Shown: positions 21,253-31,627, counted from the first letter of the stretch. The stretch is DNA of 64,000 nucleotides from Cellulomonas sp. Y8 (GCF_008033115.1 NZ_CP041203.1:2666001-2730000); one strand, 5' to 3'. Numbers and translations: made by a program. Notes: generated by a model from the sequence alone, not told the origin.

Positions 21253-21286
21253 ACGGCCCGGCACCCCGCGAGGGGTGTCGGGCCGT
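21253..21286. terminator. Bidirectional terminator between lsr2 and xylB
   Basis: A 15-bp stem with one G-T pair (21253-21267 with 21272-21286) has a GCGA loop between convergent genes. Confidence 0.8.
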
Positions 21287-21310
21287 CCTGCGTCCGGGGC
21301 CGCGCCGGGC

Positions 21311-22741
21311 TCAGCCGCGCGTCGCCGTCAGCTCGCGCACGGCGGCGTACTGCTCGCGCACGCGCGGCGCGGGATCGGCCTCGTAGACCTCCGCCTCGCC
21401 CGCGGCGGTCCACGCCGGCGGCTGCTCCGACCCGCCGAGCACCCACGCGGCCTGGCGCGCGGCGCCGTCGGCGACGTACTCGCCCGGCGTCGGCACGGTC
21501 ACGTCGGTCCCGAGGACGGCCGGCGCGATCCGCCGGACCGCCTCGGACTGCGCGCCGCCGCCGATGAGCGACACCCGCTCGACCGGCACGCCCTGCGCGC
21601 GCAGCGCGTCCAGGCCGTCGGCCAGCGCGCACAGCATGCCCTCGACCGCGGCCCGGGCCAGGTGGGCGGGCGTGGTGTTGGCCAGCCGCATCCCGTGCAG
21701 TGCGCCGGTGGCGTCGGGCTTGTTCGGGGTCCGCTCGCCCTCGAGGTACGGGACCAGCACCAGCCCGTCGGCCCCGGCGGGCGCGGACAGCGCGAGCGCG
21801 GACAGGCCCGCGTGGTCGACGCCGAGCATCCGCGCCGCGGCGTCGAGCACCCGGGAGGCGTTCAGCGTGCAGGCGAGCGGCAGGTAGGCGCCGGTCGCGT
21901 CGGCGAACCCGGTGACGAGGCCGGAGCCGTCGGCCGTCGGCGTGGCGGACACGGCGGACACGACGCCCGAGGTGCCGATGGAGATCGCGACGTCGCCGGC
22001 GACCATGCCGAGCCCGAGCGCGGCGGCGGCGTTGTCGCCCGCCCCGGCCCCCAGCGCCGCACCCGCCCGCACGAGCCCGGTGCCCCCGGCGACGCCCGCC
22101 GCCTCGCCCGCGCCGACGACCCGCGGCAGCACGACGTCGTGGCCGAGCGCCAGCTCCAGCAGGTCGCGGCGGTAGTCCTCGGTGAACGGCGACCAGTAGC
22201 CGGTGCCCGACACGTCGGACCGGTCGGTCGTGAGCGCGGTCAGGTCGGCGTTGCCGGGGCCGTACCCGGCGAGCCGCCAGGTCAGCCAGTCGTGGGGGAG
22301 CGCGACGGCGGCGACCCGCGCGGCGGCGTCCGGCTCGTGGTCCCGCAGCCAGCGCAGCTTGGTGACCGTCAGCGAGGCGACGGGCACGGAGCCGATCGCG
22401 TCGGCCCAGGCCTGCGGCCCGCCGAGCTCGTCGATCAGCGCCAGCGCCGAGGGCGCGGACCGGGTGTCGTTCCACAGCAGCGCGTCGCGGACGACCTCGC
22501 CGTCGGCGTCGAGCGCGACCATGCCGTGCTGCTGGCCGCCGACCGCCACGGCGTCGACGTCGTCGAGCCCGCCGGCGTCGCGCACGGCGGTCTGCAGCGC
22601 GTCCCACCAGTGCCGCGGGTCGATCTCGGTGCCGTCCGGGTGCGACGCGCGGCCGGAGCGCACCAGCGCCCCGGTCTCGGCGTCGCGCACGACGACCTTG
22701 CAGGACTGGGTGGAGGAGTCCACCCCGGCGACCAGGGCCAT
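21311..22741 (-). CDS. xylB: Xylulokinase
   Basis: FGGY-family kinase of 476 aa that phosphorylates D-xylulose to xylulose 5-phosphate for the pentose phosphate pathway. The N-terminus is [16 protein letters not shown]; the substrate loop is [20 protein letters not shown] and [14 protein letters not shown] lie in the ATPase fold. The ATG at 22741 has GAGGAAG 6 nt upstream. It lies downstream of xylA on the same strand, separated by 125 bp that hold a palindromic array. Both are opposite the ROK regulator. Confidence 0.95.
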   Translation of the reverse strand: MALVAGVDSSTQSCKVVVRDAETGALVRSGRASHPDGTEIDPRHWWDALQTAVRDAGGLDDVDAVAVGGQQHGMVALDADGEVVRDALLWNDTRSAPSALALIDELGGPQAWADAIGSVPVASLTVTKLRWLRDHEPDAAARVAAVALPHDWLTWRLAGYGPGNADLTALTTDRSDVSGTGYWSPFTEDYRRDLLELALGHDVVLPRVVGAGEAAGVAGGTGLVRAGAALGAGAGDNAAAALGLGMVAGDVAISIGTSGVVSAVSATPTADGSGLVTGFADATGAYLPLACTLNASRVLDAAARMLGVDHAGLSALALSAPAGADGLVLVPYLEGERTPNKPDATGALHGMRLANTTPAHLARAAVEGMLCALADGLDALRAQGVPVERVSLIGGGAQSEAVRRIAPAVLGTDVTVPTPGEYVADGAARQAAWVLGGSEQPPAWTAAGEAEVYEADPAPRVREQYAAVRELTATRG

Positions 22742-22775
22742 GCTGCTTCCTCGCTCTTGCTGGTACGGGACGAAG

Positions 22776-22849
22776 CGCCGAGGTCGAGGGTTCCACGCGA
22801 AACCGGGGGCAGAAACCCTCGACCTCGGCGGAAACCCTCGACCTCGGCG
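22776..22849. repeat. Palindromic array A (one inverted and two tandem 19-bp units)
   Basis: The unit GAAACCCTCGACCTCGGCG occurs twice head-to-tail at 22812-22830 and 22831-22849, and once inverted with one mismatch at 22776-22794. The inverted copy can pair with either direct copy. The array lies 17 nt after the xylA stop and 34 nt before the xylB start, so it could end or process the xylA message. Confidence 0.85.
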
Positions 22850-22866
22850 GTGGTGCGGTGCTCGGG

Positions 22867-24054
22867 TCAGCGGGCGCCGAGCGCGTGCTCCAGGGCCAGC
22901 TGGTTCAGGCGGACGAAGCCGAAGCCGCGGGCGGCGACGCCCTCGACGTCGAAGTCCTCGTACGCGGACCGGTCGGCCAGCAGGTCGGCCAGGGTCTCGC
23001 CCTCGCCGATCGTCGGCTGCGACAGCTCGAGCACGCCGGACGCCTCGAGGGCCTCCTGGACCTCCGGGTCGGCGCGGAACGCCTGCGCGCGCTCCTTGAG
23101 CAGGAGGTAGGTCGCCATGTTGGCCTTGGCCGACTCCCACACACCGTCGAAGTCCTCGGTGCGGGACGGCTTGTAGTCGAAGTGCCGGGGGCCGTCGTAG
23201 CGCGGGCCGCCGGACGGGAAGCCGTTCTCGATCAGGTCGACGGTGGCGAACGCGGAGAACAGGTCGCCGTGGCCGAACACGAGGTCCTGGTCGTACTTGA
23301 TGGACCGCTGGCCGTTCAGGTCGATGTGGAACAGCTTGCCGGCCCACAGCGCCTCGGCGATGCCCTGCGTGTAGTTCAGGCCCGCCATCTGCTCGTGGCC
23401 GGTCTCCGGGTTCAGGCCGACGATGTCGCCGTGCTCGAGCTTCGCGATGAGCGCGAGGGCGTGGCCGATCGTCGGGAGCAGGATGTCGCCGCGGGGCTCG
23501 TTCGGCTTCGGCTCGATGGCGATCCGGAGGCCGTAGCCCTTCTCCTTGATGTACGCGGCGACGGTGTCGATGCCCTCGGCGTACCGGTCGTGCGCGGCGT
23601 TGAGGTCCTTGGCGGAGTCGTACTCCGCGCCCTCGCGGCCGCCCCACATCACGAACGTGTCGGCGCCGAGCTCGGCGGCCAGGTCGACGTTCCGGATGAC
23701 CTTGCGCAGGCCGTAGCGGCGCACGCGGCGGTCGTTCGAGGTGAACGCGCCGTCCTTGAAGATCGGGTGGCTGAAGGTGTTGGTCGTGACCATCTCGACC
23801 GTGATGCCGGTGTCGGCCAGGGCCTGCTTGAACCGGCCGAGGATGCGCTCGCGCTCCGCGTCGTCCGAGCCGAACGGCACCACGTCGTCGTCGTGGAAGG
23901 TCACGTGCGCGGCGCCGAGCTCGGCGAGCTTGTGCACCGACTCCACCGGGTCGAGCCACGGCCGGCTCGCGGAGCCGAACTGGTCCTGGGCGTTCCAGCC
24001 GACGGTCCAGAGACCGAAGGAGAACTTGTCGTCGCGGGTGGGCGTGCGCACCAT
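22867..24054 (-). CDS. xylA: Xylose isomerase
   Basis: Converts D-xylose to D-xylulose. The 395-aa protein is a group I (actinobacterial type) enzyme. Catalytic His lies in [12 protein letters not shown] (about residue 54), and the metal and substrate residues are in [11 protein letters not shown] (Lys and Glu near 181-183) and the later Asp/His motifs. The ATG at 24054 has GAGGAG 7 nt upstream. Its promoter overlaps that of the divergent ROK regulator, which probably represses it in the absence of xylose. Confidence 0.98.
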   Translation of the reverse strand: MVRTPTRDDKFSFGLWTVGWNAQDQFGSASRPWLDPVESVHKLAELGAAHVTFHDDDVVPFGSDDAERERILGRFKQALADTGITVEMVTTNTFSHPIFKDGAFTSNDRRVRRYGLRKVIRNVDLAAELGADTFVMWGGREGAEYDSAKDLNAAHDRYAEGIDTVAAYIKEKGYGLRIAIEPKPNEPRGDILLPTIGHALALIAKLEHGDIVGLNPETGHEQMAGLNYTQGIAEALWAGKLFHIDLNGQRSIKYDQDLVFGHGDLFSAFATVDLIENGFPSGGPRYDGPRHFDYKPSRTEDFDGVWESAKANMATYLLLKERAQAFRADPEVQEALEASGVLELSQPTIGEGETLADLLADRSAYEDFDVEGVAARGFGFVRLNQLALEHALGAR

Positions 24055-24085
24055 CGTCTGCTCCTCGTCGAGTAACCCTGCGGGG

Positions 24086-24129
24086 TTTGTCTTGTGAGTG
24101 AACTTATACGCGGGACCGGTTAGGGTCAA
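24086..24129. promoter_or_regulatory. Overlapping divergent promoters of xylA and the ROK regulator
   Basis: On the minus strand, TTGACC (24129-24124) and TATAAG (24108-24103) lie 15 nt apart upstream of xylA. On the plus strand, TAGGGT (24121-24126) ends 7 nt before the regulator GTG and overlaps the xylA -35. An imperfect dyad at 24086-24104, downstream of the xylA start point, may be the operator. Confidence 0.5.
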
Positions 24130-24133
24130 CCGC

Positions 24134-25441
24134 GTGACCGACCCCGCAGCCGCGCCGCGAGAGGCGCCCGCCGCCGGCCCCGGCGCGACCCGCTCGGCCG
24201 CCACGGGTCCGGCCGCGCGCCGCCGGGTCCCGGCACGGCAGGGCTCGCTGCGCGAGCACAACCTGGCCCTCGTGCTCCGGCACGTGCTGGACGCCGCGGG
24301 CCCGGGCCCGGCCGGTGCCGCGCCCGCCGCGCCGCCGTCCCGCGCGGACGTCGCCACCGCCACGGGGCTGACCCGCGGCGCGGTGTCCGCCCTGGTCGAC
24401 CTGCTGATCGGCGCCCGCCTGGTCGCCGAGCTGCCGCCCGCCGCCACCGCTCGCGCCGGGCGGCCCGCCGTGCCGCTGGTGCCCGCGGCCGGGACCGTCG
24501 TCGGGCTCGGGGCCGAGGTGAACGTCGACTACGTCGGGGTGCGCGCGCTCGACCTCGCCGGGCACGTGGTCGCGCACCGCGAGACCCGCGGCGACTACCG
24601 GCACAGCGATCCCGCGCGGGTGCTCGGCGTGCTCGCCGCGCTGGTGGGGGAGGTGCGCGCCGCCCTGCCCGCCGGGGCGCGGCTGGCCGGCATGTGCCTC
24701 GCGCTCCCCGGCCTGGTGGACCGCGGCACCGGCCCGCTGCGGCTCGCCCCGAACCTCGGCTGGCGGGACGTCGACGTCGTGGCGCTGCTGGCCGGCCACC
24801 CGGAGGTCGACGGCCTGGCGGTCCGGCTGGCCAACGAGGCCAACCTCGCCGCTCGGGCCGAGGCGCGCGCCGGTGCGGCCGGGCAGTCGTTCCTGTACGT
24901 GTCCGGCGAGGTCGGCATCGGTGCGGCGATCGTGCTGGACGGCGAGGTGTTCGCGGGCCGGCACGGCTGGAGCGGCGAGCTCGGCCACACCGTCGTCGAC
25001 CAGCAGGGGCCGCGGTGCACCTGCGGGGCGCGCGGCTGCCTCGAGCAGTACGCCGGCAAGGACGCGCTGCTGCGCGCGGCCGGGCGCGACGTCGAGGAGC
25101 CGGTCGACGCGCTGCTGGCCGCGGCCGGCGCCGGCGACGAGCGCACCGCGCGGGCGCTGCGGTCCGCGGGGGAGGCGCTGGGCGTGGCGCTCGCGAACTT
25201 CGTCAACCTCGTGGACGTCGAGCGGGTGGTGCTCGGCGGGATCTACGCGCCGCTGGCGCCGTGGCTGACGGACGCGGTGGTGGCGCAGCTGCGGTCGCGG
25301 GTGCTCGCGGCGGCCTGGGCGGACGCGCGGGTCGGCGTCGCCGCGGGCGGGGAGCACGCCGCGATGGACGGCGCCGCCCTGGTCGTCCTCCGCGCGGTCG
25401 CCGACGACCCGGCCGCCTGGCTGCCCGCGCCCGTCGCCTGA
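24134..25441 (+). CDS. ROK-family transcriptional regulator (XylR-like)
   Basis: A 435-aa ROK repressor with an N-terminal winged helix (about 35-100: [24 protein letters not shown]) and a C-terminal ROK sugar-binding fold. ROK hallmarks are [49 protein letters not shown] with the zinc-binding His and three Cys, and the later ATP-site-like residues. It is divergent from xylA and is the likely xylose-responsive repressor; the ligand is inferred. The GTG at 24134 is preferred to one at 24098 because the -10 box lies 7 nt before it. Confidence 0.9.
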   Translation: MTDPAAAPREAPAAGPGATRSAATGPAARRRVPARQGSLREHNLALVLRHVLDAAGPGPAGAAPAAPPSRADVATATGLTRGAVSALVDLLIGARLVAELPPAATARAGRPAVPLVPAAGTVVGLGAEVNVDYVGVRALDLAGHVVAHRETRGDYRHSDPARVLGVLAALVGEVRAALPAGARLAGMCLALPGLVDRGTGPLRLAPNLGWRDVDVVALLAGHPEVDGLAVRLANEANLAARAEARAGAAGQSFLYVSGEVGIGAAIVLDGEVFAGRHGWSGELGHTVVDQQGPRCTCGARGCLEQYAGKDALLRAAGRDVEEPVDALLAAAGAGDERTARALRSAGEALGVALANFVNLVDVERVVLGGIYAPLAPWLTDAVVAQLRSRVLAAAWADARVGVAAGGEHAAMDGAALVVLRAVADDPAAWLPAPVA

Positions 25442-25486
25442 CCCCTCGCCCGCCCCGGGCGGTCGCGGGTCGTCGGTGCCGTCGCC

Positions 25487-25492
25487 TACAGT
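25487..25492 (+). promoter_or_regulatory. -10 of a leaderless transcript (lactonase)
   Basis: TACAGT ends 7 nt before the GTG at 25500. Confidence 0.55.
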
Positions 25493-25499
25493 CCTCGCC

Positions 25500-26564
25500 G
25501 TGACGGAGCACCTGCGCGACCTGTGGATCGGGACCTACCCCTCGGCCGGAGCGGGCACCCCCGCCGGGCTCGGCGAGGGCATCTGGCGGGTCGGGCTGGA
25601 GGCGGGCACCGGTCGCCTCGTGGACCCCGTGCTCGTCGCCGAGACCCACGCGCCCTCGTTCCTGGCCGTGGACCGGCAGGCCGGCCTGCTGCTCGCGGTG
25701 GGCGAGCACGCCGGCGGCACGGTGTCCGCGTTCCGGGTCGGGTCCGGCGCCGACGGCCGGCCCGCCCTGGTCCGGGCCGGCACCGCGAGCAGCGGCGGCG
25801 ACGACCCCTGCCACGTGCTGCTCGACCCGGAGGGACGGGTGGCCTACGTCGCCAACTACTCCTCGGGCTCGCTGGCGGTCCTGGAGCTCGGCCCGGACGG
25901 CCTCGCCGCGGACGCCCCCGCCCAGGTGCTGACGCACACCGGCTCCGGCCCGGACGCCGAGCGCCAGGAGGCGTCGCACGCGCACTTCGCGGCGCTCACC
26001 CCGGACGGCGCGCACCTCCTGGTCTGCGACCTCGGCACGGACGAGATCCGCCGGTACCGGCGCGACCCGGCGACCGGCCTGCTGACCGAGGACGGGATCG
26101 CCGCGACGCTGCGCCCCGGCTCCGGCCCGCGGCACCTGGTGTTCTCCGCGGACGGCCGGATCGCGTACGTCGCCTGCGAGCTCGACGTGACCGTCGCCGT
26201 GCTGGCCTGGGACGCCGCGACCGCGTCCGGCCGGGTGGTGCAGCACGTCCCCGCCGCCGAGGACGGGGCCGCGCCGCGCGCCGGCGAGCGCCCGCTGCCC
26301 TCGCATATCGACCGGGCCGGCGACCGCGTGCTCGTCGCGACCCGCGGCCCCGACGTGCTCGCGACCTTCGCGCCCGGGCCGGACGGCACGCTCGCGCCCG
26401 CGGGCCAGACCGCGCTGCCCGGCGCGTGGCCGCGGCACTTCGCGGTCGTCGAGGGCTGGACCGTCGTGGCGGACCAGCGCGGCGACTCGCTCACCGTGCT
26501 CCGGGACGGGGCCGTCGTGTCGACCGCGGCGCTGCCCGCCCCGGCGTGCGTCGTGCCGGCGTGA
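25500..26564 (+). CDS. Lactonase family protein (beta-propeller)
   Basis: A 354-aa protein of the seven-bladed propeller lactonase family (6-phosphogluconolactonase Pgl type or sugar-acid lactonase). It shows the repeated blade pattern LxVxxxGxxVYVANYSSGSLAVL, SHAHFAALTPDG, GSGPRHLVFSADGRIAYV and WPRHFAVVEG. The substrate could be 6-phosphogluconolactone or xylono-lactone, given the xylose genes beside it; the sequence alone does not decide. It overlaps the following sugar porter by 4 nt. Confidence 0.85.
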   Translation: MTEHLRDLWIGTYPSAGAGTPAGLGEGIWRVGLEAGTGRLVDPVLVAETHAPSFLAVDRQAGLLLAVGEHAGGTVSAFRVGSGADGRPALVRAGTASSGGDDPCHVLLDPEGRVAYVANYSSGSLAVLELGPDGLAADAPAQVLTHTGSGPDAERQEASHAHFAALTPDGAHLLVCDLGTDEIRRYRRDPATGLLTEDGIAATLRPGSGPRHLVFSADGRIAYVACELDVTVAVLAWDAATASGRVVQHVPAAEDGAAPRAGERPLPSHIDRAGDRVLVATRGPDVLATFAPGPDGTLAPAGQTALPGAWPRHFAVVEGWTVVADQRGDSLTVLRDGAVVSTAALPAPACVVPA

Positions 26565-27991
26565 CCGCGGGCCCCGCGGGCGCGCCGGGCGCCCGCACCC
26601 TCCCGCCCCTGATGCCGGGACCGCACCTGCGGCGGCTCGACGTCATCACGGTCGTCGCGACGTTCGGCGGCCTGCTGTTCGGCTACGACACCGGCGTCAT
26701 CAACGGCGCCCTCGACCCGATGGTCGCCGACCTCGGGCTCACCCCGGCGACCGAGGGCCTGGTCACGAGCAGCCTGCTCGTCGGCGCGGCGCTCGGCGCG
26801 CTGCTGTGCGGCCGGCTCGCGGACCGGGTCGGCCGCCGCCGCACCCTCGTGGCGCTCGCGGTGGTGTTCTTCGTCGGCGCGCTGGGCAGCGTCGTCGCCC
26901 CGTCGTTCGAGGTCATGGCCGCGACCCGGTTCGTGCTCGGCCTCGCGGTCGGCGGCGCGTCCGTCACGGTGCCGGTCTACCTGGCCGAGCTCGCGCCCAC
27001 GGAGCGCCGCGGCGCGATCACGGGGCGCAACGAGATCGCCATCGTCGTCGGGCAGCTGGCCGCGTTCGTGATCAACGCGGTCATCGGCACCGTGTGGTCG
27101 GACCACCCCGGCGTCTGGCGGTACATGCTGGCGGTGCAGGCCGTGCCCGCGGTCGCGCTGTTCGTCGGGATGCTCCGGATGCCCGAGTCGCCGCGCTGGC
27201 TGCTGGCCCGCGGCCGGGAGGACGACGCGCTCGCGGTGCTGCGCCAGGTGCGCGACCCGGGGCGGGCGGCCGCCGAGCTGCGCGAGGTCCGCGACCTCGT
27301 CGCCCTCGAGCGCACCGACGCCGCGCGCGGGCAGGGCGGCTGGGGGGAGCTGCGGCTCGCCTGGGTGCGCCGGCTGGTCCTGATCGGCGTCGGCGTGGCC
27401 GTCGTGAACCAGCTCGGCGGCATCAACGCGGTCATGTACTACGGCACCCAGCTGCTCCGGCAGTCGGGGTTCAGCGGGGACGTGGCCCTCGTCGCGAACG
27501 TGCTGAACGGCGTGTTCTCGGTGCTCGGCATGCTGATCGGCCTGCGCGTCATCAACCGGGTCACCCGGCGCGGGCTGCTGCTGGTCGGCCTCACCGGGAT
27601 CATCGCGTCGCACCTGATGATCGCGCTGTGCTCGGCGGCGATCCCCGAGGGCACCGGCCGGTCGGTGGCCGTCACGTTCTTCCTGGTGCTGTTCGTGGGC
27701 TTCAACCAGTCGTCCGTCGGGCTCGTCTGCTGGGTGATCCTGGCGGAGCTGTTCCCGCTGCGGGTCCGCGGCTTCGCGATCGGGCTCTGCGTGTTCTGGA
27801 ACTGGGCGGCCAACGCGGTCATCTCCGGCTTCTTCCCGTCGGTGGTCGCCGGCATCGGGGTCAACGGGACGTTCCTGCTGTTCGCGGCGCTGAACGTGCT
27901 GTCCTGGCTGTTCGTGCGCCTCGTGCTCCCCGAGACCCGGGACCGGTCGCTCGAGCAGCTGGAGGAGGACTTCCGGGCCGCGCGCCCCTGA
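26561..27991 (+). CDS. MFS sugar porter (probable xylose/hexose transporter)
   Basis: A 476-aa, 12-helix major facilitator of the sugar porter family. Signatures are [15 protein letters not shown] in helix 1, [12 protein letters not shown] between helices 2 and 3, [12 protein letters not shown] after helix 6, [16 protein letters not shown] in helix 7 and [15 protein letters not shown] at the C-terminus. The GTG overlaps the lactonase stop. Location next to xylA/xylB suggests xylose uptake by proton symport, an inference. Confidence 0.92.
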   Translation: MTAGPAGAPGARTLPPLMPGPHLRRLDVITVVATFGGLLFGYDTGVINGALDPMVADLGLTPATEGLVTSSLLVGAALGALLCGRLADRVGRRRTLVALAVVFFVGALGSVVAPSFEVMAATRFVLGLAVGGASVTVPVYLAELAPTERRGAITGRNEIAIVVGQLAAFVINAVIGTVWSDHPGVWRYMLAVQAVPAVALFVGMLRMPESPRWLLARGREDDALAVLRQVRDPGRAAAELREVRDLVALERTDAARGQGGWGELRLAWVRRLVLIGVGVAVVNQLGGINAVMYYGTQLLRQSGFSGDVALVANVLNGVFSVLGMLIGLRVINRVTRRGLLLVGLTGIIASHLMIALCSAAIPEGTGRSVAVTFFLVLFVGFNQSSVGLVCWVILAELFPLRVRGFAIGLCVFWNWAANAVISGFFPSVVAGIGVNGTFLLFAALNVLSWLFVRLVLPETRDRSLEQLEEDFRAARP

Positions 27992-28064
27992 GCCTCGGCA
28001 CCCGGGCACCCTCGATCCCACCCGGGTGGTCGGCGTCACGCGGTGCGTACCCCTCCAGATGACC

Positions 28065-28070
28065 GACAAT
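28065..28070 (+). promoter_or_regulatory. Possible -10 of mshA
   Basis: GACAAT would start transcription near 28077, giving a short leader with CGGAG 7 nt before the GTG at 28113. Confidence 0.4.
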
Positions 28071-28112
28071 GGGGGGAGTCCGCCTGTCGTCCCCCCCTCC
28101 CGGAGCCCCGTC

Positions 28113-29375
28113 GTGCCGCACGAGCCGCAGCGCATCGCCATGCTGTCCGTGCACACCTCGCCCCGGGATCAGCCCGGCACGGGCGACGCCGGCGGGATGA
28201 ACGTCTACATCGCCGAGCTGGCCCGGGCGCTGGCCCGCCGCGGTGCCGCGGTCGAGATCTTCACGCGCGCCACCTCCTCGGCCCTGCCGGAGTCGGTGCA
28301 CCTCGACGAGCACGACGACCGGGTGCTCGTGCACCACGTGCCGGCCGGCCCGTACGAGGGGCTGGACAAGAACGACCTGCCCGGCCAGCTGTGCGCGGTG
28401 ACCGCCGGCGTGCTCCGCGTCGGCGCGACCCGGCCCGCCGGCTGGTACGACGTGCTGCACAGCCACTACTGGCTGTCCGGCCAGGTCGGCTGGCTCGCGG
28501 CGGAGCGCTGGGACGTGCCGCTGGTGCACACCATGCACACCATGGCCCGCGTCAAGAACGCCGCGCTCGCGCCGGGGGACAGCCCCGAGCCGGCGACCCG
28601 GGTGATCGGCGAGGAGCAGGTGGTCGCGGCTGCCGACGCGCTGGTCGCGAGCACCGCGGAGGAGGGCCAGGACCTCGTCGGCATGTACGACGCCGACCCC
28701 GAGCGGGTGCACGTCGTCGCGCCGGGCGTCGACCTGAGCACGTTCCGGCCGCGCGCCGACCGCGCCGCCCTGCGCCGGGACCTCGGGCTGCCCGTCGACC
28801 GGGACGTCGTCGTGTTCGCGGGCCGGGTGCAGCCGCTCAAGGCGCCCGACGTGCTGGTGCGGGCGCTGGGCGTGCTCCGCGCGACGGGCCGGCCGGTCCC
28901 GCTGCTGGTCGTCCTCGGCGGGCCGAGCGGGCGGGCGACGGCGCTCACCGAGCTGCAGGCGCTCGCCGCGACGTCGGGCGTCGCGGACGACGTGCGGTTC
29001 CACCCGCCGGTCGCGCGCGCCGACCTCGCGCGGTGGTTCGCCGCGGCGGACCTCGTGGCCGTGCCGTCGCGCAGCGAGTCGTTCGGGCTGGTGGCCGTCG
29101 AGGCGCAGGCGACGGGCACCCCCGTCGTCGCGTCCGCGGTCGGCGGGCTGCGGTCGGTCGTGCAGGACGGCGTGTCCGGGCGGCAGGTGCGCGGGCACGA
29201 CCCCGCGGTCTGGGCGGACGCGCTGGCGACGGCGCTCGCGGACCCGGCGTCGCGCACCACCTGGCGGGCGGGCGCCCGGCGGGTCGCCGAGCAGTACGGC
29301 TGGGACGCGACCGCCGAGCAGGTGCTCAAGGTCTACGCCCTGGCCGCCGAGCGCCGCGCGCGCCTCGCGGTCTGA
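28113..29375 (+). CDS. mshA: D-inositol-3-phosphate glycosyltransferase (mycothiol synthesis)
   Basis: GT4 enzyme that transfers GlcNAc to 1L-inositol 3-phosphate, the first step to mycothiol. From GTG 28113 it has 420 aa. The N-terminal stretch [23 protein letters not shown] is close to mycobacterial MshA, followed by [19 protein letters not shown] and the C-terminal UDP-sugar site [23 protein letters not shown]. An ATG at 28059 would add 18 residues but has no ribosome site and would place the probable -10 inside the gene. Confidence 0.93.
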   Translation: MPHEPQRIAMLSVHTSPRDQPGTGDAGGMNVYIAELARALARRGAAVEIFTRATSSALPESVHLDEHDDRVLVHHVPAGPYEGLDKNDLPGQLCAVTAGVLRVGATRPAGWYDVLHSHYWLSGQVGWLAAERWDVPLVHTMHTMARVKNAALAPGDSPEPATRVIGEEQVVAAADALVASTAEEGQDLVGMYDADPERVHVVAPGVDLSTFRPRADRAALRRDLGLPVDRDVVVFAGRVQPLKAPDVLVRALGVLRATGRPVPLLVVLGGPSGRATALTELQALAATSGVADDVRFHPPVARADLARWFAAADLVAVPSRSESFGLVAVEAQATGTPVVASAVGGLRSVVQDGVSGRQVRGHDPAVWADALATALADPASRTTWRAGARRVAEQYGWDATAEQVLKVYALAAERRARLAV

Positions 29376-29379
29376 TCCC

Positions 29380-29820
29380 TCAGGCGGCGACCGGCTCCAG
29401 GACCAGGACCGGGATCACCCGGGACGTGCGGGTCTGGTAGTCCGCGTAGTCGGGGTACGCCTCGACCGCCCGCGCCCACCACAGCTCGCGCTCCGCGCCG
29501 GAGACCTCGCGCACGGTGTAGTCGGCCTTCGCGGGCCCGTCCTGCAGCTCGACCAGCGGGTGCGCCAGGAGGTTGTGGTACCAGACGGGGTGCTTCGGGG
29601 CCCCGCCGAGCGACGCGACCACGGCGTACGCGCCGTCGTGCTCGACGCGCATCACGGGGATCTTGCGCACCTTGCCGGACCTCGCGCCGAGCATCGTCAC
29701 GACGACGACGGGCATCCCGCGCATCGTGGTGCCCCGCGTCCCGCCGGAGCTCTCGATGAGCTCCACCTGGTCGCGCGAGCGCTGGTCCGTGCTGGGCTGG
29801 TACTCCCCGGTGATCGGCAT
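29380..29820 (-). CDS. Nitroreductase family deazaflavin-dependent oxidoreductase
   Basis: A 146-aa protein of the Ddn/F420H2-dependent quinone reductase family (split-barrel). Characteristic residues are [41 protein letters not shown] and [21 protein letters not shown]. Members reduce quinones or nitro compounds with coenzyme F420. It converges on mshA with only 4 nt between the stops and is divergent from gpmA. A DUF2342 gene earlier in the window is a further F420-linked family. Confidence 0.9.
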   Translation of the reverse strand: MPITGEYQPSTDQRSRDQVELIESSGGTRGTTMRGMPVVVVTMLGARSGKVRKIPVMRVEHDGAYAVVASLGGAPKHPVWYHNLLAHPLVELQDGPAKADYTVREVSGAERELWWARAVEAYPDYADYQTRTSRVIPVLVLEPVAA

Positions 29821-29896
29821 GCCCGGTGCAACGCCCCGGGACGCGGTCCGTGTTCCGCGGGCCGAACGTCCCCCGACGCCCGGGCGCCGCGTGCGG

Positions 29897-29902
29897 CAGG
29901 AT
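29897..29902 (+). promoter_or_regulatory. Possible -10 of a leaderless transcript (gpmA)
   Basis: CAGGAT ends 7 nt before the ATG at 29910. Confidence 0.4.
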
Positions 29903-29909
29903 GGGACCC

Positions 29910-30650
29910 ATGACCTACACCCTCGTTCTGCTCCGCCACGGCGAGAGCGAATGGAACGCGAAGAACCTGTTCACCGGCTGGGTCGACGTCGCGCTGTCCG
30001 AGAAGGGCGTCGCGGAGGCCAAGCGCGGCGGGACGCTGCTCACCGACGCCGGCGTGCTGCCGGACGTCGTGCACACGTCGCTGCTGCGCCGCGCCATCAC
30101 GACCGCGAACTACGCGCTCGACGCCGCGGACCGCCTGTGGATCCCGGTCAAGCGCTCGTGGCGCCTGAACGAGCGCCACTACGGCGCGCTGCAGGGCAAG
30201 GACAAGAAGCAGACCCTGCAGGAGTACGGCGAGGAGCAGTTCATGCTCTGGCGCCGCTCCTACGACGTCCCGCCGCCGGACATCGAGCTCGGCTCGGAGT
30301 TCTCGCAGGACAGCGACCCGCGCTACGCCGGTGAGCCGATCCCGCGCGCCGAGGCGCTCAAGCAGGTGCTCGACCGCGCCCTGCCGTACTGGGACGAGCA
30401 GATCGTGCCCGACCTCAAGGCCGGGAAGACCACCCTGGTGGCCGCGCACGGCAACTCGATCCGCGCGATCGTCAAGTACCTCGACGACGTGGACGACGCG
30501 ACGATCGCCGGGATCAACATCCCCACCGGCATCCCGCTCGTCTACCACCTGGACGAGGAGACCCTGAAGCCGACCAACCCGGGCGGCACGTACCTCGACC
30601 CCGACGCGGCCGCCGAGGCCATCGCCGCGGTCGCGAACCAGGGCCGCTGA
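29910..30650 (+). CDS. gpmA: 2,3-bisphosphoglycerate-dependent phosphoglycerate mutase
   Basis: Glycolytic enzyme interconverting 3- and 2-phosphoglycerate. The 246-aa protein has the phospho-histidine motif [18 protein letters not shown] near residue 8-25, [26 protein letters not shown] and the second histidine in [15 protein letters not shown]. An ATG three codons upstream (29901) is less likely. A perfect 19-bp terminator follows. Confidence 0.97.
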   Translation: MTYTLVLLRHGESEWNAKNLFTGWVDVALSEKGVAEAKRGGTLLTDAGVLPDVVHTSLLRRAITTANYALDAADRLWIPVKRSWRLNERHYGALQGKDKKQTLQEYGEEQFMLWRRSYDVPPPDIELGSEFSQDSDPRYAGEPIPRAEALKQVLDRALPYWDEQIVPDLKAGKTTLVAAHGNSIRAIVKYLDDVDDATIAGINIPTGIPLVYHLDEETLKPTNPGGTYLDPDAAAEAIAAVANQGR

Positions 30651-30670
30651 CCGGCAGCACGACGCACGCA

Positions 30671-30713
30671 CGAAGGGGCCCGGGCCGACACCACGTCGGC
30701 CCGGGCCCCTTCG
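30671..30713 (+). terminator. gpmA terminator
   Basis: A perfect 19-bp stem (30671-30689 with 30695-30713) with a 5-nt loop lies 20 nt after the gpmA stop. It is probably bidirectional. Confidence 0.85.
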
Positions 30714-30760
30714 TCGTTCCCGGGCCCTCGTCGTCCTCGCGCGGCGCGCCCCGGACGCGA

Positions 30761-30800
30761 CGAGGCCCGTCCCCCCGTGCGGCGGGGGAGACGGGCCTCG
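30761..30800 (-). terminator. phoU terminator
   Basis: An 11-bp stem, a single mismatch and a further 4 to 5 pairs (30761-30777 with 30783-30800) lie just after the phoU stop on its transcribed side. Confidence 0.75.
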
Positions 30801-30827
30801 TGCGCGGACGGCCGTCCGCGGGCGGGG

Positions 30828-31490
30828 TCAGCGGATGCCGCTGCCGTCGCCCGCGAACTCGCCGGTGACCAGGTAGACGATGCGGCGCGCGACGGACACC
30901 GCGTGGTCGCCGAACCGCTCGTAGTACCGGCCGAGCAGCGTGACGTCGACCGTCTGCTGCGCGGTGCCGGCCCACGTCGGGCTCAGCAGCACGCGGAACG
31001 TCTCCTCGTGCAGCGAGTCGAGCAGGTCGTCGTCGCGCTCGATGCCCTCGGCCTCGGTGAGGTCGTGCGAGCTCAGCACGTGGGTGGTGCGCTGGGCGAC
31101 GCGGCGCGCGGCCTCGTTCATCTCGGTGAACACACCGGTCAGCGCGGGGTCGATGGCGGCGTTCGGGTAGCGGCCGCGGGCCACCTGGGCCACGTGCCGG
31201 GCCAGGTCGCCCATCCGCTCGAGCGTCGCGCTCATCCGCAGCGCGGACACGACGACGCGCAGGTCGGTGGCGACCGGCTGCTGCTGGGCGAGCAGCAGGA
31301 CGCAGCGCTCGTCGAGGTCGCGCTCGAGCGCGTCGATGGCGAGGTCGTCCGCGATCACCGACTCGGCGAGGGCCAGGTCCTGGCGGAGCAGCGCCTCACC
31401 GGCGGCCCCGATCGCGTGCTCGACCCGGCGGCTCATCGCCACCAGGTCGTCCCCGAGCTGCTTGAGCTCGGCCTCGAAGATCTCCCGCAT
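30828..31490 (-). CDS. phoU: Phosphate signalling protein PhoU
   Basis: A 220-aa all-helical protein with two repeated PhoU domains, each with the metal-binding E/DxxxD pattern (AIDALERDLDERC, RMGDLARHVA; ERDDDLLDSLHEE, YERFGDHAVSVARRIVYL). PhoU links the Pst transporter to the SenX3 kinase and keeps the phosphate regulon off when phosphate is ample. The ATG has GAGGAAG upstream. It is divergent from senX3, with PHO-box-like repeats in the shared 208-bp region. Confidence 0.96.
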   Translation of the reverse strand: MREIFEAELKQLGDDLVAMSRRVEHAIGAAGEALLRQDLALAESVIADDLAIDALERDLDERCVLLLAQQQPVATDLRVVVSALRMSATLERMGDLARHVAQVARGRYPNAAIDPALTGVFTEMNEAARRVAQRTTHVLSSHDLTEAEGIERDDDLLDSLHEETFRVLLSPTWAGTAQQTVDVTLLGRYYERFGDHAVSVARRIVYLVTGEFAGDGSGIR

Positions 31491-31575
31491 GGCTTCCTCT
31501 CGTTCGCGCGCGGTCCGCGCGCGGGCGTGCGTGGGTGCACCAGTCTGGTCCCGGCCGCCCACGGTCGCACGCTCC

Positions 31576-31627
31576 GGTGAACGCGCCGGTGAACGGCAGG
31601 TCGCCTCGGGGTGAACGGAGATGAACA
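31576..31627. promoter_or_regulatory. PHO-box array between phoU and senX3
   Basis: GGTGAAC, the complement of GTTCACC, occurs at 31576-31582, 31588-31594 and 31610-31616. A degenerate GGTCGCC at 31599 and ATGAACA at 31621 complete an 11-bp phase from 31588 on. This matches the direct-repeat boxes bound by PhoP/RegX3-type regulators in actinobacteria. Confidence 0.75.

Noticed and set aside
22776..22849. CRISPR-like repeats
   Set aside because: Units are tandem without spacers, one is inverted, and no cas genes are near.
28059..28112. Upstream ATG of mshA as the start
   Set aside because: It lacks a ribosome site and contains the likely -10 box; the GTG at 28113 matches the conserved N-terminus.
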